Source of the DNA: Microplitis mediator
Taxonomy: Eukaryota; Arthropoda; Insecta; Hymenoptera; Braconidae
DNA: 64,000 nt
Assembly (NCBI RefSeq): GCF_029852145.1
Contig: NC_079977.1
Location: forward strand, 9,639,140 to 9,703,139
Direction: 5' to 3'
Shown here: positions 11,111 through 22,600 of the stretch, piece by piece
Layout of the letters: each line of letters opens with the position of its first letter
Numbering within the stretch: the first letter of the stretch is position 1
Notes under the pieces: model-generated
Told to the model about the DNA's origin: nothing
Database searches by the model: none
What the model saw: only the letters and a program-made list of their open reading frames with translations
Program-made: the position numbers and the translations under genes

Positions 11111-12310
11111 CAGTCAGAACAAGTGATTCATACCGTCCATGGTTACAAGCGTACCAACTGATAAATCTATGATGCGATAACTCCCTGCAGTAGATTTCTT
11201 GCTAGCATAGTTATATGAAGGACAATTATGTTATAAGATAAATCCATGTTAAAACTTTTCTATGCAGAATATTTATATTGCAGGACATCTCTATGTAAGA
11301 CATATCTATGCAAGATAAATCTATATAGGATATTTCTGTTGCAGGACATCTTTATGCAATATATCTCTATGCAGGATATCTCTATGTAGGATATCACTAT
11401 GCAGGACATTTCTATGTGGCAGATTTCTATGCTAGACAAATAAATGTCTAATTACATTTCTCTACAGTAAAATAACTTTAACACATAGATCTTAGTTTAA
11501 AAAAATAATAAATAGTGGAATATTTTTTTTTTTTATTGAGGCTTAAATTTATGAAAGCGATGATATTAATGATGAAAATTCAAGTCAAGAAGCGTGTATT
11601 TTTTTGAAAAAAATTAAAAAAAAATTTTGAAAGTTCATCAAAATTGTCTCGTTGTCAATCGAGTAATTTTAAAAGTTACAACTCGTAAAAAAATTTTCGG
11701 ATAATTCTTAAATATTCAAATAATTCGGAAATTCGAATTTCGAATTAAATAGTTATATTCAATTCGATTCGAATACGATTCGCACATCCCTAGAATTCGT
11801 TTTATTACCTCATAATATTACCTTATAATATATATTATAATTTCATAATATAATTTATAAACACATTGTTTATTTACTAAATTTATGAAAATATAACTAT
11901 ACGATTAAAACTAAAATTTTTGAAGTATGTGAGTTTAGAAAATTCTTTTACAGCGTTAATGAATAATTGTATTTTTGTATATTTACTCGTGAAGCCATAG
12001 TTTTACATATATTTGTCCTACATACAAATGTCCTGCATAGAGATGTCTTGCATAGAGATTTCCTGCACACAGATATCTTACATAGAGATATCTTGTATAG
12101 AGAAATCTTGCACAGAGATGTCCTGCATAGAAATATTCTGCATCGAATAATTTTGACATCGAAAATCTTGTAATATAATTGTTCTTAATTATAATTATGC
12201 CGACTCAGAAATTTACTACAGAGAGATATCCGAGCATAGAAATTTCTTGCATAGAGATTTCGGTTGGTACGCTTGTAACCATGGACGGTATGAATCACTT
12301 GTTCTGACTG
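11111..12310. mobile_element. 1200-bp TA-flanked MITE with subterminal short tandem repeats
   Basis: Terminal inverted repeats of about 50 bp start CAGTCAGAACAAGTGATTC and are flanked by TA on both sides (11109-11110, 12311-12312), as in Tc1/mariner elements. Just inside each end is a tandem array of a unit of about 17 bp. On the left (11210-11430) it is of the form TATGCAGGACATCTC; on the right (12010-12260) the same unit appears inverted. The ORF across the right array (repeated LHRDI residues) is only the translation of this repeat. The middle is AT-rich and non-coding. Confidence 0.8.
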
Positions 12311-12712
12311 TATGGTACATATATGACGATACATGGGAATATATAGTTTTCGATTGTTATTGTATATGAATATATATAACTATATATAGCTATTTTTTTA
12401 TGGTTCTTGCTTGTCCCTTTCGGGTCATAAACCGGACCTCCGCCCCTTCTTACACACATCTTTTTACAAAGTACAAAGTGCAAAAATAATACAAAAAAGA
12501 AACAAACTTACATAATAATAAAAACTTACATCTACCGCCTTACAATTTTATTCCTTTACGTACTTCCACTCCTTACAATCCCTGCAAATCCTTACATCCC
12601 TTTACAATGTTATTTCCTCACACAACCTTCCACTCCCAGGATCCAAAAGAGAAAAAAAGAAAATTTTCCAAAAGAAAAAATTTCTTAGGCATCCTCATTC
12701 CTCCACTCTCTC

Positions 12713-15700
12713 CTACTCGCTCCGACTTCCGTTTTCACTTCTCTTTTCTATACATCCTCCCCCCCCCCTCTCCTCTTTCAATTTCTCTATCTCTATCAAC
12801 CAATTTCCTCCCTGTCCTTCCTCTCCCAACACTTCCTTCCTCATCTCCTGCCATCCTTTTTCCAACCCAAACCCTGAACAAACCTCCCATACATGTTCCC
12901 ACGTTTCCTCCTCTAACCCGCAAATCCTACATCTCTTTTTCTCCTTCTTCTCCCAGTACATCCCCCCTTTCATCCCATCACCTAGCCTATACCTTGCTAC
13001 TCTTTTCCACCTCTCCTCCTTCCATTCTTTCGTCAAGAATCCCGGCACTTCTATCCTCTTTAAATACCTATATTCCCTGTCCTCCTTCACTTCTCTTATC
13101 TTCTCCCACCTTTCCTCCCTCCCCCTTGTCCTATACCCCTCCATCATCTTTTCTCCCCTCATTTCTCCCCTTCTCCAATTTCCTCTCTACTTCTACCATG
13201 TCCCACCCTCTTGACTCGTAGTATTCCCTTCTTTCTCCTTCCCACCCCCTGTTCCCTTCCCCGCTTTTACTCTTTTTCTCACCAAAACTCCACCCTTTCC
13301 TTCCTCAATTCTTTTCTCATACCCCCACGCCCTCATCCCCGCTCTTACCGCTAAACCATCTCTACTTAGTTCTTCTCTAACTGTATATCCCGGCACTCTC
13401 CTTGTTACACCTTACACCTACCTCAAAAACCTTTCCTGTAACCTCTCCACCTCCTCCCTCTTCTTCCATCCCCACACCCTCACTCCATAGCTCACCACCA
13501 ACCATACGAGTTTGTCAAAGAGCCAAACCCTTCGCCCCCAGTCATTTCCGAATTTTCTTTTCCCTATCCCCAAACCTTTCCCACTAATATATCTCTCAAG
13601 CGTTCTAATCATTTCTCTCATCTCATCCTCCTCTTTTGCCAACAACACCACATCATCCGCATATGCCAGCACGTACACCTTTTTCCCTCCTCCCAACTCT
13701 ACTCCTCCCCATCTTCTCTTTTCCAACTCTTCGTCCAAGTCCGACAGAAACGAGACAAACAAAAGTGGGCTTAGAGGGCACCCCTGTCTAACTCCCCTCT
13801 CCGTCCAAAACCTCTCCTCTCCCTCTTTACCCACTCTCACTTCATTCACCGTTTCTTTCAGCACTGTCTCACACCTCCTGACCAAACCTTCCCTAACCCC
13901 TCTCTTTCTCATACACTCAAATAGTTTCTTTCTGTCCACCGAGTCAAAAGCTGCCTTCAAGTCCACAAAAAGTAACATCATCTTCCCCTTTTTCTTCCCT
14001 ATTTCCCTGTTCATTAGATAGTTTAGTACATAGATGTTATCTGCTGTCCCTATTTCCTTCCTAAAACTAGCCTGACTTGGTGGCAGCAGCCCTTCTTTTT
14101 CCACTCCCTCCCTCAACCTCTTTTCCAAAACCCCTACATACATTTCATACGCCGTTTGCGTCAGCGTTACCCCCCTATAATCCTCCACCTTACTACCATC
14201 CCCTTTCTTTACTATGGGTATCACCACTCTCTCCTTCCATCCTCCCGGCCACCCTTCCCCCCTCCACACCGTTCAACATAACTCCCATAACGCTACCGTT
14301 ATTTCCTCTCCTCCAAACTTCCATACCTCATTTGGGATTCTCTCCTCTCCCATCGATTTATTTTCCTTCAGTCCTTTTAATACCTCTCTTATTCCTTGAA
14401 GAGATATATCCTCCTCCTCATCCCCTATGATCTCCTCCTCCCTTTCCTCCACACCTGTTCTACACTCCACCCCTCCTAACAACTCTCTAAAGTATCTATG
14501 CCATTCTTTCCTCTCAATACTTTCATTGACTCCCTTCCTTTTCTTCCTACCTTTGTTTACCACTTCCCAGACCTGTCCCTCTGACCTTATTGCTTTAATC
14601 TCTTTCTCCCATCTCATCTTCTCTGCCCGCTTTTTTTCCTTACATGACTTTCTAAATCTTCTCTTTTCGTCCTTATATTTCTCTACATCCCCTTCCTTCT
14701 CCCTTACTGCCCTCAGACTATCCCTTACTCGTATTTTTACCTCCTTACACTCCTCATCCCACCATCCATTCATATTCCTTTTACCTCTCGCCTTCTCTGT
14801 CTCCTCTATACCCTCCCTTACCTTCTCCCTTAGCATCCCCCATTCTTCCTCTACTCCCTTATCCCTCCTTCCCACCCCCTAAGCTTTTCTCTAAACATTT
14901 CTATCCCTCTCTTCGACCATACCCCTCTACTCACTCTGTCACTCCTTCTACCCCTATCCCTAGATTTCTCCCTCCCTCCTCCCTTAATCCAGACTACCAC
15001 TGGTCGGTGGTTCGAATCCACTTTCTCTAGCACCTCCATCCTCCTCACTCTTTCTTTTACCTCTTCACTCACCACTGTATAGTCTATAACCGAACACCCC
15101 CTCTCCCATATGAATGTCCAATTTCCCTCATCGTCACCCTCCGTACACCCATTTAGAAATCCCCATCCTCCCCTATAAGACTACACAATTTCCTCCCATC
15201 GTTATTTTCTACCTTATCTTTTGACCTTCGTTCTATTCCCCTTCTTCCGTCGATTCCTACCCTTGTGAATCCCCCGTCCTTGCCTGTTCTCGCGTTAAAA
15301 TCCCCTCCTATTATCACTTTCCTTTCCTCCCCTTCTCCATCTATCTAGTTTGCCATCTAGTTTTTTTTCACAGTACCCATTTTTCTAAACCCCTACTACC
15401 CACCACCATTCATTTCCCAGTTTCACCTGTCTTCCTATCCATCCATTCTCTCCGTTGTTTCCCTGTTTTTTTATTTCTAATCCCTCCTCGATGCCCAACA
15501 ACATCCCGCCTTTTGCTCTCCCCTTTCCTTTATTCTTTACCGCGTCCTGCACCACCCACTCATACCCTTCTTTATGTTTTCCATTCAATCCTTTCCATCC
15601 TCTTTCATCCAGCCATGTTTCTATTAACACAATCACATCTCATTCTTTCAAGCCCACCCGAAACTCCTCATCCTTATTTTTCAATCCTGCTACGTTCCAA

Positions 15701-15861
15701 AATCCTATCTTATGTACCTCTATAGTTTTTCCCCCTCTCTCCCCCCGTTTTCTCTTCTTTTCTGTCCCTTCCTCCCTATCCCTTATCCTTATTCGTTTCC
15801 CTTTTTCTCTATCCACTCCTCCCCCACTTCGTCCCAGATTTTCCTCTCCCCATCCACCCAC
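12713..15861 (-). pseudogene. LINE ORF2 remnant: endonuclease, reverse transcriptase, C-terminal CCHC-like motif
   Basis: The endonuclease begins near 15730 (KIGFWNVAGLKNKDEEF), with VLIETWLDERGW following at about 15630. The late histidine motif reads SNHRPVVVW near 15010, where SDH is usual, so a key Asp is changed. RT lies at 14269-13418: SQASFRKEIGTADNIYVLNY, then LFVDLKAAFDSVDRKKLF (first Asp), GVRQGCPLSPLLF, and the catalytic AYADDVVLLA box near 13650. A C-terminal CRICGLEEETWEHVWEVC near 12930-12880 gives a CxxC...HxxxxC knuckle. Pieces lie in different frames and some are separated by stops. Confidence 0.8.
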
Positions 15862-16757
15862 ATTTTCATATAATCTACCGTCACCCTATTTCCCTTTAAT
15901 CTTTCCATCTGTGCTTCTCTCTCTATCTTCCACCTGGTCCTCCTCTCATCCACCGTTAGATCATCCTCAATTCTTTCCCGATCCCCTTTCAGCTTGCTTT
16001 TCGCCTTCATAACTTCCTTTTTCTTTTCTCTCACCACCAGCTCCACCCACACCATTTCTCGTCCCTCTTTGTCTACCCCTCCTACTCTTCTCATGTTTTC
16101 CCTTCCCCCCTCTACTCCTATTTTTTCCCATATCTTTTCTACGTCCTTTTCGTATTCCACCCTTTCCCCTACTTCAACTCCTCTAATCACTATGTTTTTC
16201 CTTCTAACCTCCCTCTCCCTCTTGTCCATTTTTACTTCTAAACCCCTGAGCCTCCTTTCCTCTATCCCATTACCTCTCCCCCACCCCCCATCTTCAATAT
16301 CTGATCCCTCTCCCCTCCGCATTATTTCCACTTTCCTTTTTCACTTTTTCTAGGCTTTCCATTTTTTCTCTAGCTCTATTCTTCTTCCCATTTCCACTCT
16401 GTCCGCCTCCCACATCCTCCTCATTTTCTCCCTCTCCTTTCTCGCCTCTGAAGCCAGCTCCTCTACCCTTGCCCCGATTTTTCCACACTCTGATTTCATT
16501 ATCCCCTCTACCATTTTGATCACATCCTCCATTTTAGCTTCCTTCCCCTCCTTATCTGCTGTCCTCACTACTATCCTACTTCTTTTAAATACCTCAGCCT
16601 CCTTTAATTCTTTCGACAATCTTATTTCCCCTTTTTGTTCCCTCTCTCGTCTTTTTCCTCTCAGCACCGCCTCTACTAGCTCCCCCTCACCTCCCCTCCT
16701 TGCTAACCTTACTCTTTCAATACTTGGTCTCTTAATTAAGTTATCTTTATCACCCAC
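15789..16757 (-). pseudogene. LINE ORF1 remnant: coiled coil, RRM-like and C-terminal domains
   Basis: The first piece (16757-16350) begins MGDKDNLIKRPSIERVRLAR and becomes a highly charged coiled-coil region. After a frameshift near 16340 the second piece (16331-15789) has RRKNIVIRGVE, the entry to an RRM-like fold as in L1 ORF1 proteins. It then has a C-terminal-domain pattern (ERRTRWKIEREAQMERLKGN, near 15960-15900). Such proteins bind RNA as trimers and act as chaperones for retrotransposition. The break between coiled coil and RRM makes this copy non-functional. Confidence 0.7.
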
Positions 16758-17215
16758 ACCCTACCTACTCTACTCGCCTACTCAGTCCCTTTCTTATCCA
16801 CTCCCGTTACTCTGTTACCTATTCTCAACTACTTCGTTCCTACCTTACCTTCCTCTCAAAATCTCTACCCTGCCCTCCTCAGCGCCTCTGCCGGTTACTT
16901 TCAATTCTACACTTTACTCTTTCCCCTTACCCCTTGCACTTTTTACCCTAACCTCACTTTCTTTACCTCCTGCTGAACTTTCCTCTCCACTCTACCCCCT
17001 TATATTTTCTATTGATCACCCCACTCTAATATATTTTCTCTTTTCCACCCACTACTCTCCACTTTTCTTTTTCCCTTAACTCTACCTAAAAAACCCACTG
17101 CACTTTTCCCCTACACAAAACGCACACCCCTTATTTGTCACCGGAAATGGAAGTCCTCTATATAGGTATATATAGTGATATATGGTCATACATAGAAGTG
17201 AACATGAAAATTTTA

Positions 17216-19216
17216 TGACAGAGTGTTTAGCTTGCCAAGTCTGGTCGCACCTAAGTATTATGGTCGAATATTAGGGCGCCACTGGAAGATGGACTCGGCC
17301 TTCCAGAACCGGATGTTAATTGTATTTATTTTATATGCTCAGGGTCGTTCGTAAATTTGATAATTTTGTGAGAGAGGAGAGGAATGATGAACAGGCTGAA
17401 ATAAATTTTATTTAAAACTTTGCTTATAATTTCAATTATTATGAGCACCTTGCTTATTATTTATTTAACCCTTAATGACAATTAATAACCTTATGACAAA
17501 CTATGCTTATGACAAACTAAACTTATGACAAACTAAACGCGTCCCCTGGACGTTTCCACACTCCCATACACACACGTATTTTAGGCGTCTTCCGGACGTA
17601 ACACACTCACACACACTCTCTTTAAAAAACCGCCCACCGGACGTTAAACCTTTAACCTTAATACACTTTGATTAAAAAACCGTCCACCGGACGTTAAACC
17701 TTATTTTCCTTAATTTCTACTTTAAAAAACCGTCCACAGGACGTTAACCCGCTTTTCTTATTTCTAGTGTCCACCGGACATATCTTAAACCTAACTTATA
17801 TTTTGTCCACCGGACTTACATCACAAACACAATTTCTTTCAATTAACATTACTTGATTCTACTTAAAACTCTATTTTCTTTTGTACTTTTTATATCATCA
17901 CAATCTTTTCACCCAAAACTTCATGACTCTAATTCAACTAAAATTCCAATATAAAATTTCCGCATTAACTCATTCCGATTACAATTTATCACTTCCTTAA
18001 TTTCAATTAACTCACTGATTTTACACGTATTAATTAATTAATTTGTTGTTTAGATTAAGTATTAATTAATTAATTTTTCCTTATAATTTTCCACTAATAA
18101 TTTTACCAGTAATTTTATACATTAATTTACTTCACAATAAAATAATCCGTTTCTTTCCATTTTACTCAATAACAATATATCACAACTCTAGCGTCCTTTT
18201 TACGACTTCATTTTATTTAGATATTTTAATTAATTAACTTAAAATTAATTTATAATTAAATCGTGACTAGAATTACGTTATGAATTGACTAGAAATTCAG
18301 CCATTGAGTTGGCGTTACTCGGTCTTGAATCTTACTGACGAATTCAAGTAAATTAAAGTTTATTTATGAATTAATTCAGCCACTGGAATAAATTCTGGCC
18401 TCAATTAATTTATTGACGTGATCGAATAATTTATTTAGTTAGTTATTTACGCGGGAAAATTATTTTATTCCAGCCAAAGGCCTCGGATAAAATAAATTCA
18501 GAGTTATAGACACAATGGCGAATAAGAGCGGCGTGACACAACTTTTGAAAAACACGAGGCGCGTGGTTGTAATGGCCAACGGCCTACAACTTCCAATTTA
18601 TATACGCGAGGACCAACGGAAAGATATTAATTAAATTAATGATAATTAATTCTGCCATTGGAATATAAATTCCGGCCTTAATTAATTATAATTTTACCTG
18701 ATGAATTTTACAGCAGCAACCAGATGAGACTCGTAGCTAATGTCCGGCTATTTCTCCAATTGTCGTCCAATTTTCCTTACAGGTGAATCGGCTCTTCTGG
18801 TTCTCGATTGTCCGGGTTGTTCTTGCTCCAGATTGTTAAGGTCCTCGTCTTGCCTCGTATAGAATGGTGTAGATGATGCGTCCAATCACTCTAGTTGTTC
18901 ACTAACTTTCACTTAGGCGTCCATCGCCTTCGGTCGTCCGATTGACTCTCTTTGGGTGTCTAACGAACTCTCTCGATTTTTGGCACGGCACTCCCTTATA
19001 ACTCTTCGATTCACCCCCGGAAAACTCATCCCTACTAAATTAATTAGCAAAAGAGAGGGGCGGATGTTTGGTTCTCACTGATTAGCGACACCCGGTGACA
19101 TGTCGAATCACTCAATTTAATAAACCGAGTTATAATTAGGACCCATTATTGACCGAGGACAAATCCAATTTTAGATCTTAATAAATAGCCATTGGAATCT
19201 ATTTTACCCTGTTACA
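17216..19216. mobile_element. 2.0-kb solo LTR (TGACAG...CTGTTACA) with 6-bp target duplication
   Basis: It starts TGACAGAGTG at 17216 and ends CCCTGTTACA at 19216. ATTTTA flanks both sides (17210-17215 and 19217-19222). The rejoined target, GAAAATTTTA then TACATCTC, matches the intact repeat at about 27870-27890. It is related to the 9789-28718 LTR through CTTGCCAAGT near its start, GGGCGCCACTGGAAG at 17274-17288, TTCCAGAACCGG, the palindrome array and the terminus. No ORF. Orientation cannot be decided because both ends carry TGTAAC/GTTACA-like termini. Confidence 0.75.
17528..17815. repeat. Array of short palindromes inside an LTR (CGTCCACCGGACG type)
   Basis: At least seven dyads of the form GTCC-NNN-GGAC, spaced 30-75 bases apart, several embedded in the repeated context AAAAACCGTCCACCGGACGT. 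It sits in the same relative place as the array at 10080-10460 but with a different arm sequence. The dyad form is therefore conserved while the word is not. Confidence 0.7.
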
Positions 19217-19616
19217 ATTTTATACATCTCAAATTCTATATATGACCATATGTTACTTTATTCGGACGTATATAATAATACATCGGAATATACAGAGTGT
19301 CCAAAAGTTCCGGCCCAAATTTTGAGGCCAGATAGAGGACGAAATTCTGGGACGAAAAGTCATCTGCCGTTTTTTCACCTGACGAACAGGTAAATTGTTA
19401 TTAATTAAAAAAGGTAGCCAATCAGAAGGGAGCATTAGCGCGAACCAGTAAAGTAGGGTGAACAGTCTGGGGAAAGCTTCAACGCGTGAGCGCTCGGCTG
19501 TCGTTCAGCGGCTTTCACAACGCGAGATGCACGCGAATGGAAATTTTAATTATTTAATTTTCCATCTCTTCGCAAAAATCGAGTCCTGCGAAAAAAACTA
19601 ATTTTTATTTTGTTAT

Positions 19617-22600
19617 GAACTGACAAACGGTCAGCTGACTGCTACCAGTTGAAAAAATAACAAAGGATTCTTTTAGAAAAATCTAGTTTCGCAATTATTG
19701 AAAAAAAATTATTTCGCACATATCAACAGACTGGCAGTCAGCTGATTGCCAACAGTTTCGAAAAGCACTGAGAATTATTTGAAAATAAAGCCCAGTCCCG
19801 CAAAAAAAAAATTATTTCACTCTTATCAACTGACTGGCAGTCAGCTGACTGCCAACAGTTAAATGAACGGCTGAGAATTTTTTATCTAAAATTCAGTCGC
19901 GCAAAAAAAAAATTATTTTGCTCTTATCAACTGACTGGCAGTCAGCTGACTGCCAACAGTTAAATAAACGGCTGAGGATTTTTTCTTTAAAAATCATGTC
20001 CCGCGGAAAAAAAAATTTATTTTTCTCTTATCAACTGACTGGTAGTCGGCTGACTGCCAACAGTTTCGAGAAGAACTGAGAATTAAAAAAAAATGAAAAG
20101 CCAGTCATGCCAAAAAAAAAAAATTATTTTGCTCTTATCAACTGACTAGCAGTCAGCTGACTGCCGACAGTTTAACGAACGGCTGAGAATTTTTTTCTAA
20201 AGTTCAGTCCCGCAAAAAAAAAAAATTATTTTGCTCTTATCAACTGACTGGCAGTCAGCTGACTGCCGTCAGTTAAACGAACGGCTGAGAGTTTTTTATC
20301 TAAAGATCAGTCCCGCAAAAAAAAATTATTTTGCTCTTATCAACTGACTGGCAGTCAGCTGACTGCCGACAGTTTAACGAACGGTTGAGAATTTTTTTCT
20401 AAAGTTCAGTCCCAAAAAAAAAAAAATTATTTTGCTCTTATTAACTGACTGCCAGTCAGCTGACTGTTAACAGTTTAACGAACGGCTGAGAATTTTTTAT
20501 CTAAAATTCAGTCCCACAGAAAAAAAATTATTTTGCTCTTCTCAACTGACTGGCAGTCAGCTGACTGCCGACAGTTTCAAAAAGAACTGCCCTGATTAAA
20601 CAAAATGATTAACAATGATTTCACACGTTAAATATCCATAAGAGACAGGATTAGAAATGATTTGAAGGATTAAAAAGTATTTAAAATGATTAAAAAAAAA
20701 ATCATTTTAAATCATGTTTAATCATTTTGTTTAATCAGGGTGAGAACATTTAAAAATAAAAATTCGGTCCCGCAAAAAAAAAATTATTTTGCTCTTATCA
20801 ACTGACTGCCAGTCAGCTCTCTGTTGACAGTTTAACGAACGGCTGAGAATTTTTTATCTAAAATTCAGTCCCACAAAAAAAAAATTATTTTGCTCTTCTC
20901 AACTGACTAGCAGTCAGCTGACTGCCGACAGTTTCAAAAAGAACTGAGAATTTTTTAAAAATAAAAGGCCAGTCCCGCGACAGAAAAAATTTATTTTTCT
21001 CTTGTCAACTTACTGGTAGTCAGCTGACTGCCGACAGTTTCGAAAAAAACTGAGAATTTTTGATCTAAAATTCAGTCCCGGAAAAAAAAAATTATTTTGT
21101 TCTTATCAACTGACTGGTAGTCAGCTGACTGCCGACAGTTTCGAAAAGAACTGAGAATTTTTTAAAAATAAAAGTTCAGTCCCGCAAAAAAAAAAATTAT
21201 TTTGCTCTTATCAACTGACTGGCAGTCAGCTGACTGCCAACAGTTAAATAAACGGCTGAGGATTTTTTCTTTAAAAATCATGTCCCGCGGAAAAAAAACT
21301 TTATTTTTCTCTTATCAACTGACTGGTAGTCAGCTGACTGCCAACAGTTTAACGAACGGCTGAGAATTTTTTTCTAAAGTTCAGTCCCGCAAAAAAAAAA
21401 AAATTATTTTGCTCTTATCAACTTACTGGCGGTCAGCTGACCGCCGACAGTTTCGAGAAGAACTGAGAATTATAAAAAAATGAAAAGCCAGTCATGCCAA
21501 AAAAAAAAAATTATTTTGCTCTTATCAACTGACTGGTCATCAGCTGACTGCCTACAGTTTCGAAAAGAACTGAGAATTTTTTAGAAATAAAGGTCCAGTC
21601 CTGCGAAAGAAAAAATTTATTTTTCTCTTATCAACTGACTGGTAGTCAGCTGACTGCCGACAGTTTCGAAAAAAACTGAGAATTTTTGATCTAAAATTCA
21701 GTCCCGCAAAAAAAAAATTATTTTGCTCTTATCAACTGACTGGTAGTCAGCTGACTGCCAACAGCTTCGAAAAGAACTGAGAATTTTTTAAAAATAAAAG
21801 TTCAGTCCCGCAAAAAAAAAATTATTTTGCTCTTATCAACTGACTGGCAGTCAGCTGACTGCCAACAGTTAAATAAACGGCTGAGGATTTTTTCTTTAAA
21901 AATCATGTCCCGCGGAAAAAAAAATTTATTTTTCTCTTATCAACTGACTGGTAGTCAGCTGACTGCCAACAGTTTAACGAACGGCTGAGAATTTTTTTCT
22001 AAAGTTCAGTCCCGCAAAAAAAAAAAATTATTTTGCTCTTATCAACTTACTGGCGGTCAGCTGACTGCCGACAGTTTCGAGAAGAACTGAGAATTTTTTA
22101 AAAATAAAGGTCCAGTCCTGCGAAAGAAAAAATTTATTTTTCTCTTATCAACTGACTGGTAGTCAGCTGACTGCCGACAGTTTCGAAAAAAACTGAGAAT
22201 TTTTGATCTAAAATTCAGTCCCGCAAAAAAAAATTATTTTGCTCTTATCAACTGACTGGTAGTCAGCTGACTGCCAACAGCTTCGAAAAGAACTGAGAAT
22301 TTTTTAAAAATAAAAGTTCAGTCCCGCAAAAAAAAAATTATTTTGCTCTTATCAACTGACTGGCAGTCAGCTGACTGCCAACAGTTAAATAAACGGCTGA
22401 GGATTTTTTCTTTAAAAATCATGTCCCGCGGAAAAAAAAATTTATTTTTCTCTTATCTGGTAGTCAGCTGACTGCCAACAGTTTAACGAACGGCTGAGAA
22501 TTTTTTTCTAAAGTTCAGTCCCGCAAAAAAAAAAAATTATTTTGCTCTTATCAACTGACTGGCAGTCAGCTGATTGCCAACGGTTTCGAGAAGAACTGAG

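Larger units (their letters stand above)
12391..17156 (-). mobile_element. Near full-length non-LTR retrotransposon (LINE), L1-type ORF1
   Basis: Minus-strand unit of about 4.77 kb: a 5' region near 17156-16760, ORF1 near 16757-15789, ORF2 near 15861-12713, then a 3' UTR ending in an A-rich CATAAAAAAATA tail at 12391. It is inserted in the AT-rich body of the 11068-28414 element. Flanking CTATATATAG and CTATATAG copies suggest a target duplication of about 8-10 bp. The uninterrupted target survives at about 27800-27850. Its sense-strand sequence is strongly purine-rich, so the plus strand looks like Pro/Ser-rich ORFs, which are artefacts. Confidence 0.85.

Noticed and set aside
11967..12173. 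ORF with a repeated LHRDI/VLHRD pattern
   Set aside because: It is the translation of the 17-bp subterminal array of the MITE; the same array appears inverted at the other end.
12607..17079. Many Pro/Ser-rich plus-strand ORFs
   Set aside because: They are the antisense of a purine-rich minus-strand LINE whose RT and ORF1 motifs are clear on the other strand.
17274..17281. TGGCGCCC read as a primer-binding site fixing the LTR edge (also at 9849-9856)
   Set aside because: The target duplications lie about 60 bases further out in both copies, so this word is internal to the solo LTRs here.
10080..17815. Spaced palindromes resembling a CRISPR array
   Set aside because: The spacing is irregular, the spacers are AT-rich and related to each other, and everything around is eukaryotic retroelement sequence.
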